Origin: Taenia hydatigena
Taxonomy: Eukaryota; Platyhelminthes; Cestoda; Cyclophyllidea; Taeniidae
Reading direction: 5' to 3'
DNA length: 64,000 nt
Assembly (NCBI GenBank): GCA_036345935.2
Contig: JADWOT020000001.1
Location: 2,407,258 to 2,471,257 of the forward strand
The notes under the pieces were generated by a model. It had not been told where the DNA came from, made no database searches, and was given only the letters and a program-made list of their open reading frames with translations. A program made the translations under genes and the position numbers. Below are positions 34,318 through 45,106 of the stretch, piece by piece (positions within the stretch are counted from its first letter, which is position 1; every line of letters starts with the position of its first letter).

Positions 34318-35920
34318 TAAATGAATTACTTGGGTATTCCTAACGTCCGTCTTGGGATGCACTTTCCTGTCAAATGGACACACCAACCTCCTCTGTGAAT
34401 GACTCAATCAAGCAAGCCTATTCATTCCCACTCTCCCCAGCATCCGTCAACACAAAAGACTTCCACATCATACTGCATGTGTCCACTCAATAAATACAGC
34501 ATCGCCAATTCCAATCAGGGCAGGTGAAAATTCTTTGCAAGCATTGAATAGTGGAACAAAGTCGGAGGCACAAGATTTCAAACGACCCTTTTGTACGAAA
34601 AGGAAATGCAACTTGTCACGCAGTCAAGTCACTCAGTCTCAACGACACATTCCAAAGCGACCAGGCAGTTGTCAAGGCGCACCACAAAATACGATTCATT
34701 GCCTCACGCAATTTCGCAGATCAAATCAACTCACATTCGATCACTCTTCTCCAGTTATCTGGTTATCCATTCCAACAGACAGTGACGTAGCAGATAACCT
34801 CATGAATCGCAGCACAATCCGCGCACGTACAGCCAAACTTGGAGAGAGAGGCACGCTATAATAAACCAGCTATCCAAACCGTCCAAAGTAATGACAACGA
34901 CACAATTCGCATTCCGAGCTGTTCCATGCTGCCTCCATGTTCGCCCAACAAGTGCACCACCAGATGATACTGATAATTAACTCTTGCCGAACGAAGCCAG
35001 AGTCCACAACGCCCCTAACAACAAGAAGGAAAGCCAGGTGTTTGATAAACTCCCACCTATATTCAACAAATTAGGCCTCTTTAATCAAAATCCATCGTCA
35101 TTAAAACAACGGACCATCCTACGCACTACCAAAGCAATTCCAATTAACCACTTGAAGCACTGTGCAGTGAAAAAAAATAAACGTGACTAGGATATTTAAT
35201 TTGGAAAGAAAGTCGAAACAGCGACTGCTGCAGATTTTCTTTGGCACTCACTTCAGCAAATAATTGCACAAAGAAAGTGAATAAATAGCCAGGAAGCAAT
35301 AAAAGAGGTACTTAGGTCACAACTCGTCTCAAGACATTAGACTCCATTATTCAAGGCCCATCCTCATTCAATAATAAAACACTTGGCGAACAGCAAAAAC
35401 AGCATTGTCTAATTGCTGAAAGCGATTTGCAGTAAAGCACACGAGCGACTAGTTATTGTAGCTAAAAATATGCCTCGACAGTCAACCTACTTAGCTTCTG
35501 GGCCTACTTTTGCAAGCGATTGTGTATAAAACGAGACAGGTTGACACGTAAAGGAACTCGCTGATGTTGGCTAGCAAATGAGTACCAAATGCCACCCGTT
35601 TTTCAAACTTTCTTTTCCCGAAAATTAGTCGACATGAGAGTAACGCACCACTTACGCACTGCACCAATAAGTTTGAAGCAACTTCTGGCAGCATCGCACC
35701 GTAAAACAAATGTGCGTATAATCTCGTGCTAATTAAACAAACACCAAGTAGTAACAGTCGCTGAGTTCATTCACTTAGGTGTTTGATTTAACATGCAGAC
35801 GCATTGTCAAACTAGATAACTAGGCGCAGGTTAGAAAGCAAGTACTGAACAATGGGACTGATAAACTAGTGCAAAATTACTTAAAAAATCGAAGCAATAT
35901 CCATGCGTGCACTAGAGTTG
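34318..35920. other. AT-rich gene-poor region
   Basis: No repeat partner in the window. Open frames up to 108 codons (34535-34861) are unremarkable in composition and have no recognised domain. Nothing else is supportable. Confidence 0.5.
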
Positions 35921-36103
35921 TGTAGCGTCGTGAGACTCTCTCGAAGGCGAAAAAAGGCAGAATACTAGGGTGGAATGCATACATTGGACGGGCAGAGGGA
36001 AATAAGCCGCTGGCATGGCCCAGCGGCCAGCCTGCGCAGCTACGGCAAGATGGCCACACATGTGACCCTGACCAAAAACCGGTAGTGCAAACAAAGTACG
36101 ACA
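35921..36103. mobile_element. Solo LTR
   Basis: 183 bp, TGTAGCGTC to GTACGACA, clearly related to the LTRs at 8967-9131 and 9657-9841. No second LTR or internal sequence lies nearby. The flanking five bases do not match, so no target duplication is visible. Confidence 0.6.
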
Positions 36104-36667
36104 GTAGCAGTTAATTCTTTGACGCCAATTCATTGCTGCTGTCGTAGAGGTTTAAATGACTATTTATTTTGACAAAGTTAGTTTGGAAATTGATCAGGGG
36201 CAGTTTTGTTGGATATTTTGTAGCGGTTTGTCATTTGGTAGTCTTTGAACGACTAGTTCTGACATGAACAGTGTCACCCCATAGTTCCCGACCTATCCTA
36301 ATCTAAACGATTCCACATTTAGTTAGTTAGTTAGTTAGTTGCTTGGTAAGCCTCGGAAGGTAGGTAGTGTTGGCTTTGAAGTTTGCTTGTGTATTTCTGT
36401 CGCAGTCGATTACTTTGCGAGGAAATAATGCAAATCCGACATACATTGGGGCGACGAAGAGAGGAAGGAGAAGAAGGAGCAGGAAGATGCATTACAAGGC
36501 TACTCAAGCAGTATATATCCTCCCTTCCTTCCTACTTCTCATATTTGGTCTCACTCTTCACACACACTCACTCAATTCAAAACCATTCTCATAGCTACAC
36601 AGTGGCAGCATGCCACTGTTTAACAATTCATGACACACACCCAACAGTGCAGACCTTTTACTTTTCG

Positions 36668-36985
36668 ATGCACCCATCATCTCTGCCACCAACAATTACC
36701 AACTACGACCCAACAAATGGAAACACATCCGTGCTTGTAGAAGCTCAATGTGCTGCAACTATGCCAAGTGGGCTCTGGCCAACATCGCCTCAATTCGTAG
36801 TAGGACACCTCCATCTCAAATTCGCGCATCCATCCTGCAGCATCCCCCAGCCTATCCCCACCGCCCACCCACGCCCGAAGAGGCGGGTTTGGGACACAGC
36901 ACTTGAACAAAATACATTCGTGTGTACGTGCATTTGGCATACCAACGACGGCTCACTCAACGGCAAAGGCAGAACAACGTTGTGA
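36668..36985 (+). other. Candidate coding exon, unrecognised
   Basis: Frame of 105 codons from ATG to TGA with a Pro-rich middle, a basic PRPKRRVWD motif and a paired-Cys end (FVCTCIW). An opposite-strand frame overlaps it. It lies about 260 bp before an orphan copy of exon X1 (37248). No donor in the right phase was found, so its link to that exon is unproven. Confidence 0.25.
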
Positions 36986-37247
36986 ATAAGTGAGCCTACC
37001 TCTCCTCCTCTGCGTGGTCTGAAGGTTTTGCTGCTCAACTATGGCGAGAAGTTGTACAGGTTTTTACAAACATCTCCTTTCCTAATTGAAGCATTTTCAT
37101 ATAGGAAAGAAGTCATTCGCCTATCCTTATCACATTCTATCCACCTCCCATTCGTCTACTCAATCGCTGTGAATGCGCTACACATTTTGGATTAGCTCAC
37201 TATCTGGTGAGAGGTCAGCCTCCTATTTGGGGCACTGATTTTGATAG

Positions 37248-37311
37248 TTGAGATGAATTTCTGTCTGTTTGCATGCTTCCAGTTAATTCGAAACCAGATT
37301 GTCGATCGCAG
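37248..37311 (+). pseudogene. Orphan copy of exon X1 (64 bp)
   Basis: A TTTTGATAG acceptor and CGCAG/GTAAAC donor bound a 64-bp exon encoding [18 protein letters not shown]. It matches 41236-41173 and 60829-60892. The next exon of the parent gene is not present downstream. Confidence 0.5.
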
Positions 37312-37650
37312 GTAAACCCGATTGGACGACAATGATGAAGACGGTAAAGATGGGTAGCCTCAAAGTCAATCACTTGTCAACGCCCTTTCTTCGCCTACCG
37401 ACTGACCCAGCATCAGCACCTCACAACTGCCACCATTGCCTACCTCGAAGGTGCTCTCCAATACTCACGCTTCCCACACCACCAATCTCCCTTCCCAACA
37501 CATCCCAACCACCCAATCTTGTTGCAGTGCAAAGCATTTTACCACATCCTCTTTTAATTGCAAAGAAGTTGTCGCGACAAATCAGGTAGTTATGTGACAG
37601 GACGGGGAATTTCGACCATCAATCCTTCCCAGAATCCTCATCAACTTTCA

Positions 37651-38208
37651 TTACTTTATGTATACCGGAGTGTACTGGCTTAAGTCCTCCTCGTAGTACC
37701 AACTGTAGTCGTAGTCCTCGTCCTTGTGCTCCCCGTCAACTTCCTTTTCAGAATCGGGTCTGCGAACTTTAGCATTGCCATCATCATGGTGGATCTTGTG
37801 GTCTCTGTCGTCTTCATCTTCCCTCTGCTTTGTTTTAGGAGCGTCTTCCTTGTCATGCACAACTACATGCTCCCCTTCTTTCACCTTGTTATTGCCTGTG
37901 ATAGCCTGGTCAATAGGTACCGGCGCGTACTGGCTTAAGTCCTCCTCGTAGTACCAACTGTAGTCGTACTCCTCGTCCTTGTGCTCCTCGTCGTCTCCTT
38001 CATCAGACTTGGCTCCACGCACTTCGTCATCGCCATTCTTTCCATCATGGTTAGCTTTGTGGCCCTCCTTCTCTTCATCTTCATTCCCTTTTGCTCCCAC
38101 CTCCTTCCTCGAATCAGTGGCAGCGGGAGTGGCATTGGGTCTGGCGTTAACCCAAACCACAGCACACACGACGATGAAGAGAGCAATGAAGGTGTACGGC
38201 GACTTCAT
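37651..38208 (-). CDS. Acidic secreted protein E2
   Basis: 185 codons from the ATG at 38208-38206 to a TAA at 37651. Residues 1-22 are a signal peptide (MKSPYTFIALFIVVCAVVWV, cleavage likely after VNA). The mature protein is dominated by Asp, Glu and Lys with a Tyr-dense unit EYDYSWYYEEDLSQY that occurs twice, 85 residues apart, the second copy ending the protein. Tyr residues flanked by acidic residues are the usual context for tyrosine sulfation, so a sulfated extracellular polyanion is possible; this is inference. The start is fixed by the TATA box 49 bp upstream. Longer open frames reach past the promoter and are not real. Function unknown. This is the only complete, unbroken E copy in the window. 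Confidence 0.75.
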   Translation of the reverse strand: MKSPYTFIALFIVVCAVVWVNARPNATPAATDSRKEVGAKGNEDEEKEGHKANHDGKNGDDEVRGAKSDEGDDEEHKDEEYDYSWYYEEDLSQYAPVPIDQAITGNNKVKEGEHVVVHDKEDAPKTKQREDEDDRDHKIHHDDGNAKVRRPDSEKEVDGEHKDEDYDYSWYYEEDLSQYTPVYIK

Positions 38209-39446
38209 GTCTGGTCTTCGGTTGATGATGATGCCTTCCAATTTGCTGCATCTTATATAGGGGGTTGGGTTGGCCTTGACCCATTGCACGAGAAGATATC
38301 AAGAGTTGGTGAAAGGGGCTAGAAATGCCACGCGTAATGAAGCTGCATGTTTGCACACTAGGAATGCAATTCACCAATTAACACATGAATACTGGGTGGA
38401 GAGAAGAGGACCGAATTGTTGGAGGGAGAGGTGGCTGGATGGATAGATGGGTAGAGGATGAATATATGGATGGATGAATAGATGGATGGAAGGATGGATG
38501 TGTGGATGAATGGTTGGAAGAAGGGGGAATCAGTGGATGGGTGGAATGATGAAAAGTGGATGGATGGCTGGATGGTTGGATGGATGGATGGATGGATGGA
38601 TGAAGAGGTGCATTTTTGAGGTTCTATAAAACAGAGGATTGTATGAACAGACAATGAAGGCAGCACATGACTGTCCAAACGGTGGTGGTCATGCGAATAT
38701 ACTGATGAACGAAGGATTCGAAACCGAACGACGTACGCCTTCACTGCTCTCTTCGATTCGCCCCCCACTGGATTCGCACTTTGGATTTCCCATTTCAATG
38801 ACGTTGCAGGCATCAAATTGGCTTAATGTGACCCTTATAACTGACTGGCCAATACAACCCTACTGCTAACCCATCAGCCCTCCGTCATTGATTTTATGGG
38901 TTCTCGCACAATATCAAAAGTCTGTTAGCTCTCATAGCGTCTCCCAACCGCACGCCTCACCACCCCATCCACGAAGGTGGCTGGTGGTAAATGCATTCAA
39001 TCCCAACCCTCAACTGGAAACCAACTGTAGCCGATGACCACGAGTATCAGGCAATCCAACAATTCTGTGGATCTGGTAAAACTCGCTTTATTCACTTGTT
39101 GTAGTCTGAGGCGACGACAGATTGTGGAGTGCGTTTTTGCACGTACAATGTGTGAACTCGCCTCTTTCGCATGGCGTGATGACCGTGTGGCTTGTGATGC
39201 GGAATGAGTTTGCTTCGTCTAACACAGTCAAACGAATGACCACCTCAACGCTGCACCAATTCCAGTTGTTTACGGTGGATGCAATTGTCCTTGCACTCAA
39301 GGCGAAACGCTCCATGTCACCGAACTCGAATGTGAGGATAGGAGAAGCCCTTTCCCAAACACCCACACTCAAGGCACCACAAAACCCTACCCTCGCTTCA
39401 AGGTAGAGTGAGTGACATGGAGAAGTGGAAAGATATTTAAAAGAAT
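37672..39446. repeat. Inverted duplication arm 4, left copy
   Basis: Reverse complement of 47815-49577. It includes the 5' part of gene E2, its promoter, the TGGA-rich flank and the last exon of the four-exon gene. The left end breaks inside the second Tyr-rich unit of gene E, and the right end breaks at AAAGAATGGATGGT. Confidence 0.85.
38252..38279 (-). promoter_or_regulatory. Promoter of gene E2
   Basis: Minus-strand GGGTCAAGGCCA (core 38279-38271), then CCTATATAAG (TATAAG at 38257-38252), 49 bp before the ATG at 38208. Same layout as E1 and E3. Confidence 0.75.
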
Positions 39447-41236
39447 GGATGGTTGGTTGGTTGGTTGGTTGGTTGGTTGGTTCGTTGGTTATGAGCACAT
39501 TTATGCTCATTGCTAAAGAGGTGCACACTGGATTGTAGAATGCTTCGATGACGAAATAAATGAATGGATGAGTGGATGGGTAGATGGATGGATGGATAGA
39601 TGGATGTATAGATGGATAGAGGTTGAATAGGTGGATGGATGGATGGATGGATGGATGGATGGATGGATGGATGGATGGATGGATGAACTTGTGATTTGCA
39701 TAACGTGCACGATAAATGCGACACATGACTGGTCGATTGGGAGAGAGCTGAAGGAGCTTGTGCATGAAGGACTCGGGATCGGACGATGGCCTCCTTGATT
39801 TCTGCTGTTATTTCTCCCTATTTCAATGCGCCTTACTCATTGTTGCGGCACTGTGAAATCCACTCCGCTCTAACACACAACTTTTCCACCTCAATATTGC
39901 TTTCAATATTGACCTCGACGTTAAGCAATTGGCAAAGCCCCTTCTTCATCGTCGCCGTCTCATATGTGACCTCTGATGAGCGCCAAATCACCCCAATGTT
40001 TGCAGCACAGTCCATGGCTCTCTCGCCGCTCCAACTCTGTGAGGTGAGCATGTTGTGGTGAAGTGCCCACTGCACGGCCTCTTCTCGCCTCAGCCATGAC
40101 CCTTTGTCTATCAACCTCAGTGCTCTGAGCCAAAGAATCTATTACCATCAATTAATTTCATCATTCTACCAGTCTAGAAGGCTGGCATTTTGCATAAATG
40201 CGATTTTGTTTCTTTGCACGGAAGAGGGCGCGTGCCTTAGAGAATAGCACTGGACTGGGTGGTCAGCGTCGAGGACGACTCTGTAAAGGGGCGAGTTTAG
40301 CGTGCCTCATGCATTATTTGTTCAACTCTCGAATTCCACAACGAGCTACTTTGGGTGGGCAGGCCTCTAAGCTACTCCAGTAACCCATTCTCCTTTGTAT
40401 GTCAAGCACACACATTCCACACTTGTCATGCTCTCTCTTACCTTCATACAAATTCGCATAAGCTGCAGTTGTAAATAGGAAAACCTGACGACTAATTGTA
40501 GCGCAGATACCTTCGATATTGCATTGCCATATTATCAGTTATGCCAGAGGCATGCTCCTCCGCCTTAACTAGCAAGACATGATACGAGGGGTTTACGAGA
40601 CTCTGGCTCACGTTAACGGCGAAGAGGAGTGCAACCCTATTTTTCGCACCTTATGCAGTTGGATGCAGCCGCTATATAAGCAAGACATTTCTCCAGCCAC
40701 GTCTCCTCCACCGTGACCCTCCCTATGACAAAAGACGAAACTCTACTTGGGTAGAACAGTGCATTTAGCATATGGTAAGGCTTAAAGATACTGCACAGGT
40801 ACGATGGCCAAGACACAATGTGATTCTTTGCCAAAACTCTGGGTCAAGCATCCAATGTATATCGATTTCGCATTTGGAAGGAAGCACTGGCCATTGAGAC
40901 AGACCCTCAGTCCAGTGCTTAGGACTGCAGCTGCTTTGACTCGCCCTGGTAGGTACAAGTGAAACGTAGTTTTGCTTTGATGAGATTACTGGCAGCGTTA
41001 GTGTAGACTTCTTTTCTGAATTCACCACCTTAGCTACAGGCGAGAAGGACGTGATTGAGACCCACTGGAACCCCAAATCAAACTCCCTTCCCACTTTCCA
41101 CAATTATAAACGCAAAAGCCAAATAGCCACCCATCTTTTCCGCCTCCACTGATGTCGTTGACTTGTGTGTACCTGCGATCGACAATCTGGTAACGAATTA
41201 ACTGGAAGCATGCAAACAGACAGAAATCCATCTCAA
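39088..41236 (-). CDS. Four-exon gene of unknown family (gene X)
   Basis: Four minus-strand exons join with consistent phases: X1 41236-41173 (64 bp), X2 41086-40792 (295 bp), X3 40138-39837 (302 bp) and X4 39391-39088. Donors and acceptors are GTACAC/GGAAG, GTATCT/AATAG and GTAAGG/GCGAG. The 3' end is well defined: the TAA stop overlaps an AATAAA at 39092-39087. X1 reads [19 protein letters not shown]2 carries [15 protein letters not shown] and LCLGHRTC, X3 has [16 protein letters not shown] and evenly spaced Cys, and X4 has [17 protein letters not shown] and [13 protein letters not shown]. The Cys content and alternating hydrophobic pattern suggest an extracellular beta-sandwich protein. 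An integrin-type stalk came to mind but I cannot support it. X1 begins mid-codon, so a first exon is missing or unrecognised. Confidence 0.6.
39449..39683. repeat. TTGG and TGGA microsatellites in the last intron of gene X
   Basis: TTGG repeats at 39449-39482 and TGGA repeats at about 39560-39683. They lie inside the X3-X4 intron (39392-39836), which explains the long His-Pro-Ser-Ile frame here. Confidence 0.9.
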
Positions 41237-43826
41237 CTATCAAAATCAATGCACCAAATGGGAGGCTGACTACTCACTTTCCTTACATACCCCCAATCCA
41301 TTCACCAGATAGTGAACTAATCCAATGGACGCCACGATGCCACACGGTTTTGACCGTGGTTTCCACGTAAAGACCTAATCTCACTACCATGGTGAATGCT
41401 GTGTCCACAGCGAAAGTTAATAAAGCATGATAACGCTCTCCAGCTCATTGACTTCTGTGAATACGCTCTTGTCTCTTTTGGATGTTTCCCTTTTACTGGC
41501 CATAATCAAGCTGCATACTGGAGTTAACTGCTGGCAAATCGAAAATCAAAGCAGATTAGCGTAGCCAAACAAACATTGAGCTTAATATTAAAGCGTCGAC
41601 ACACACCGAATGCAAGAAAAGGTTAAGAAACGCGTCTGGTAAAATAGTTTACACTTTTATTGCCAACTTAACACATTAAAGGCTCATTTTGACACTAAGC
41701 TGATACAAAATGCTTGCTGTTGATGATGCGGTTGACTACACTTCGCAGTTACTCAGGCAAAGATTCCGACTAACATATATCGCCATGCAGTGGATTTGGG
41801 TTCGAAATACCAAAATCTCATTTGTTTTGTAGCAGCTGCTGGTCAATAACGCAAACAAGGAAAGGAGAAGTCGCATTCGCATGAAGCACATAATTCACAA
41901 CTTCGACATGAAATCACACCTCGTCATGCAGTGTCTACTTATTGACTTCAGTAGGACGCTTCGAGGACCAGGGAAGGCGATAGACGTCGGTGGTTGTAGT
42001 CAGGCTGTTGCCTCACAAAACACCTATTGTTTCTGAACGCCAACATAGAATTTAGGATACAAAGAGGAAGGACACCCACTCACCCGCATGCTTTATTCTC
42101 GTCTTCGTGGGCGTCTTCAATATGCACGCGTGCCTAGGATTTATCGCCTTCGTCAAGTCCACGTGTTCGCAACCCTTTTCACCGCATTCGTCGTCATGCG
42201 CAAGTTAATTGCTCTTTACGGCTCCTAACCAAATAACGGTGTCACCGTGGTCAGTAACACTAACAATCGCCTTGGAAATACTCGCATTGCGTTCCATCGG
42301 TGACAGGGAGACTGAAGTTGGGTGGACGAAAGAAAGAAGGCATTGCATATGGCACTACTAATGTCAACCTCTAGAGTGCTAAAACATCGGTGGCGGTGAA
42401 TTACACCACGTAGCCATCCAAATGACCACCTTGTCATCTCGCCCTCCTTCCCACTGAGTTCGACCGAGGCAAGTGGATGCAGCTCGTGTTAGCCTCTGAG
42501 GAGGTGAAAGCAAATGGTGATGCAACTGGTCAGAGAGAGTTGGTTCATTTGACTTGCTGGAACGGGTTCTCTCTTGCTCTTCAAGTGGGCTAGTTGACTA
42601 ATACACTGACACTTATTTCAGGAAAGGGAATGAAGACTGCATTACGATTCTAGGACTACCTGTAAATCCACATAGACGTTTCTATCTGTGTTCGCAGGCG
42701 CTTTCATCCATTTGGCTGCTGGTGGAAAGGCACTGAAAATCCCCACTCCTAGTTGTCGGGCCATTACGTTAAGGGCACTTCAATTGGGACAGCAGTCGGA
42801 CCGAGACCGATGTCCTTCAGTCCCAAGTAGGTACGCTTAATTGGGTCAGCCGAGTGACTGATTTGCATCGGAAGGGCACTCAGACTCAGATTCACACCTA
42901 AATACCGTACACACACACACACACACCTAGGCCCAATCGCCACTAGTCCACAGGTAGGCTGGCCTTCAGATCTGCTCATCGAAGAGCTGGTTGGCGGTTT
43001 GTCAGCGTTAATGTCACTCACCCACAATGAAACCTCAGGTCACTGCATCTGCTTTTTTATTCAGTGGATGAATTGATGCATTTCATTTATTTATGAGATC
43101 TCTTTTACGATTGGTTTTTCCTTTTATCTACACATTAATTCCCTGTGACTAAATTATTGACCAATGATATTTCTCCAATTTTGTTTCACCACCCAGTGAT
43201 TTCTATGCCCACCATCAATCAAGGCCACTTTACCGACAAAAATCCTCCCTCATGAAAGGGTGGACAGTATTAGTGGTGTTGCCACTTCCGTCCTCTCTTT
43301 GCCGTCTCATGCGCCATTCGTAATAACATCGGACCTACTAGACACCGCGGATAGGCGGATGGCACTCCACATATTGTTGACATCAATAGTGACGCCGAAG
43401 TTAAGGAAGCAGACGTGGAGAATGTGGACACTAACACGAAGACCATGACGGAGAGGAAACATGCGTGCTTACAGAAGACGCAGAGGAAACTGGATGCAGG
43501 CGTGGAGACAATGGAAGCAGCAATGCTAAGCACTTGAATGATTTCTTGTCAGAACAAATTAGCCGAAAAATGGAGTAAAAGGAGGTGGCTTAAAGTTCCT
43601 CGTGTGGTAAAGTATTCCTTTCGTCCCATCTCCTTTTTTCCATGAATAAGGACACTTATGATCCCTTCATGATGACTGGGTTATGATGATTTGTCTACTA
43701 CTAGACAACCGATAAAAATGGCGAAAGTTAGATGGACAAATTAATAATGCAGTGAGCAGCTAACCATCGAGGAAATCCACACACTATCCCTTTACTTAAC
43801 CACTCCTGTTAACATGGTCTGGCATG
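41045..43826. repeat. Inverted duplication arm 3, left copy
   Basis: Reverse complement of about 58225-61022. It includes exon X1 of gene X and, from 42558, copies of segments found separately at 5262-5865 (S1) and 17032-17830 (S2). It is therefore a mosaic that existed before the inversion was copied. The end at 43826 is also where homology to 4424-4733 begins. Confidence 0.8.
43252..43525 (+). pseudogene. DLLDTADR-family gene, copy 3
   Basis: Same organisation as 17200: a hydrophobic leader from the ATG at 43252, then SDLLDTADRRM in another frame, then an acidic stretch. The exon end reads ATGCTAAGC, so the GT donor present at 17518 is lost. A TCAAGGCCA box occurs at 43219-43227, but without a TATA box and at half the usual distance from the ATG. 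Confidence 0.35.
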
Positions 43827-44136
43827 GCAGACGACTCCGGCAACGATGGGTGGAGGGTCATGCGCCTCTGCGCATTGTCTAACAGCTCCACTCCTAACAC
43901 ACTCACCAATTGCGACAGCATGAGGACATAAGATGCTCACATTGTGCCAACAATTACATGAGCAAAAGGACCGTGACCGATGATTAAGATTGCTGTGGGT
44001 GATAGTTAATCTGAGGATAATTACTGTGAAATGAAATGGATGTAGTGTAAACTGGGGCGTAAAAGAAAGGGAAATAGTGCACAAAAATGGTGTCAAGATG
44101 AGAGGTGTGAATGGAAGGCACATAGAAGGAGGAAGA
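43827..44136. repeat. Direct repeat of 4424-4733
   Basis: Near-identical to 4424-4733. After 44136 this copy continues into sequence not found elsewhere. No gene recognised. Confidence 0.8.
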
Positions 44137-44619
44137 GATGAGAGAAGAAATTGGTGCATGGATGTATGACATCAGAACGAAAGATGAGCTAAATGGAGTG
44201 CTGGGTGAATGGAGGACAAAGGGAGGGAGGCAGAAAGAGAGGGATTGTGAAGAAAGATGGACTGATGGACGTATGCTGGAATGGTAGAAGGATGGAGAAG
44301 AGGATGCAAAGGAAGAGATGCATAGATGGATGGGGACAGAGAAGGTTTGAGGGGTAGTTTAATAAGCGAATTTGTGAGTGGATGGACTCGAAACCCATGC
44401 CTTCTGGACACCGTGTAGTGATGCAGTCAAGCTTGCCAACCAACAATTGCGATTTCACAATGCAAAATACACAGATCGCATGGTTCACGCATTCCCGTCT
44501 ACACCAAGCCACCGTACGCCCACCAGTCCACTTTCACCTACTCACCTCTATGCTTTCACACAATTGCCCATCATTTCACATCTACTGCATGCCACATTTT
44601 ACTTTCTCTGCCAACTTAG

Positions 44620-44803
44620 CTTGGATGCAGATGTGGCTGGTGACTTGAGCTCCGTACTCACCACTGATAAGGAGGAGGAGGAGGAGGCGAAATTGTTGGC
44701 TGCTCATGTTAGCGACTCGTGGTGCGTGATTCATGTAATGCTGGTTATTAGCGCTGTCATCGAACAGGCGAATCGTAACTCCTTGCCAATACGACTCGTG
44801 AAG
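44620..44803 (+). CDS. Internal coding exon, unrecognised gene
   Basis: A pyrimidine-rich CCAACTTAG acceptor and a CGTGAAG/GTACAG donor bound 184 bp with one frame open throughout (one base plus 61 codons). It encodes DADVAGDLSSVLTTDK, a run of five Glu, LLAAHVSDSW, a hydrophobic VIHVMLVISAVIE helix and a polar end. The borders and composition look like a genuine internal exon, but no flanking exons were found and the family is not recognised. The 480 bp before it (44137-44619) hold no supportable gene. Confidence 0.4.
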
Positions 44804-45032
44804 GTACAGCACACACACTGTGTGTTGATGTGGTTAGAACACACTTGGGCAACAGTCTAGTCTAGTCTAGTCTTCATGCATTTCGACAAGAAATTGGAAA
44901 GGAGAGAGACCAGTTTCATGGCCGATTCTTCACCCTCATGTCCACTTGCGACCGTTAATAGACGGGCCCACAATCAGGTGATTAGCCCTCGATTCCAGCC
45001 TTTCTTAAAACAACGCCATCGTAGCAGGAAGA

Positions 45033-45106
45033 ACTCTTCATTCTCACGCTTTCTATGGAGGGGATATTTATTCTTTAATCTTATACATAGGTGATGGAGG
45101 CCTTGA
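45033..45106 (-). promoter_or_regulatory. Orphan promoter of gene A type
   Basis: The minus-strand segment matches the gene A promoter: TTGGTCAAGGCCT (core 45106-45098), TATGTATAAG and the ATGAAGAGTT start. Similarity ends after about three codons. The flank to 45360 also matches the gene A upstream region (23147-23400). It is a promoter without its gene. Confidence 0.6.

Noticed and set aside
37651..38289. Longer version of E2 starting at 38289
   Set aside because: That start lies upstream of the TATA box and promoter element. The ATG at 38208 has the family spacing and starts the signal peptide.
39088..41236. Assignment of gene X to the integrin alpha family
   Set aside because: Only a loose resemblance in Cys-bounded hydrophobic segments. 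No FG-GAP repeat, transmembrane helix or GFFKR-type tail is present.
43219..43227. TCAAGGCCA at 43219 as a further family promoter
   Set aside because: No TATA box, only 24 bp from the ATG, and the same position in the 17.2-kb copy reads TCAAAACCA. Kept as a note under that gene.
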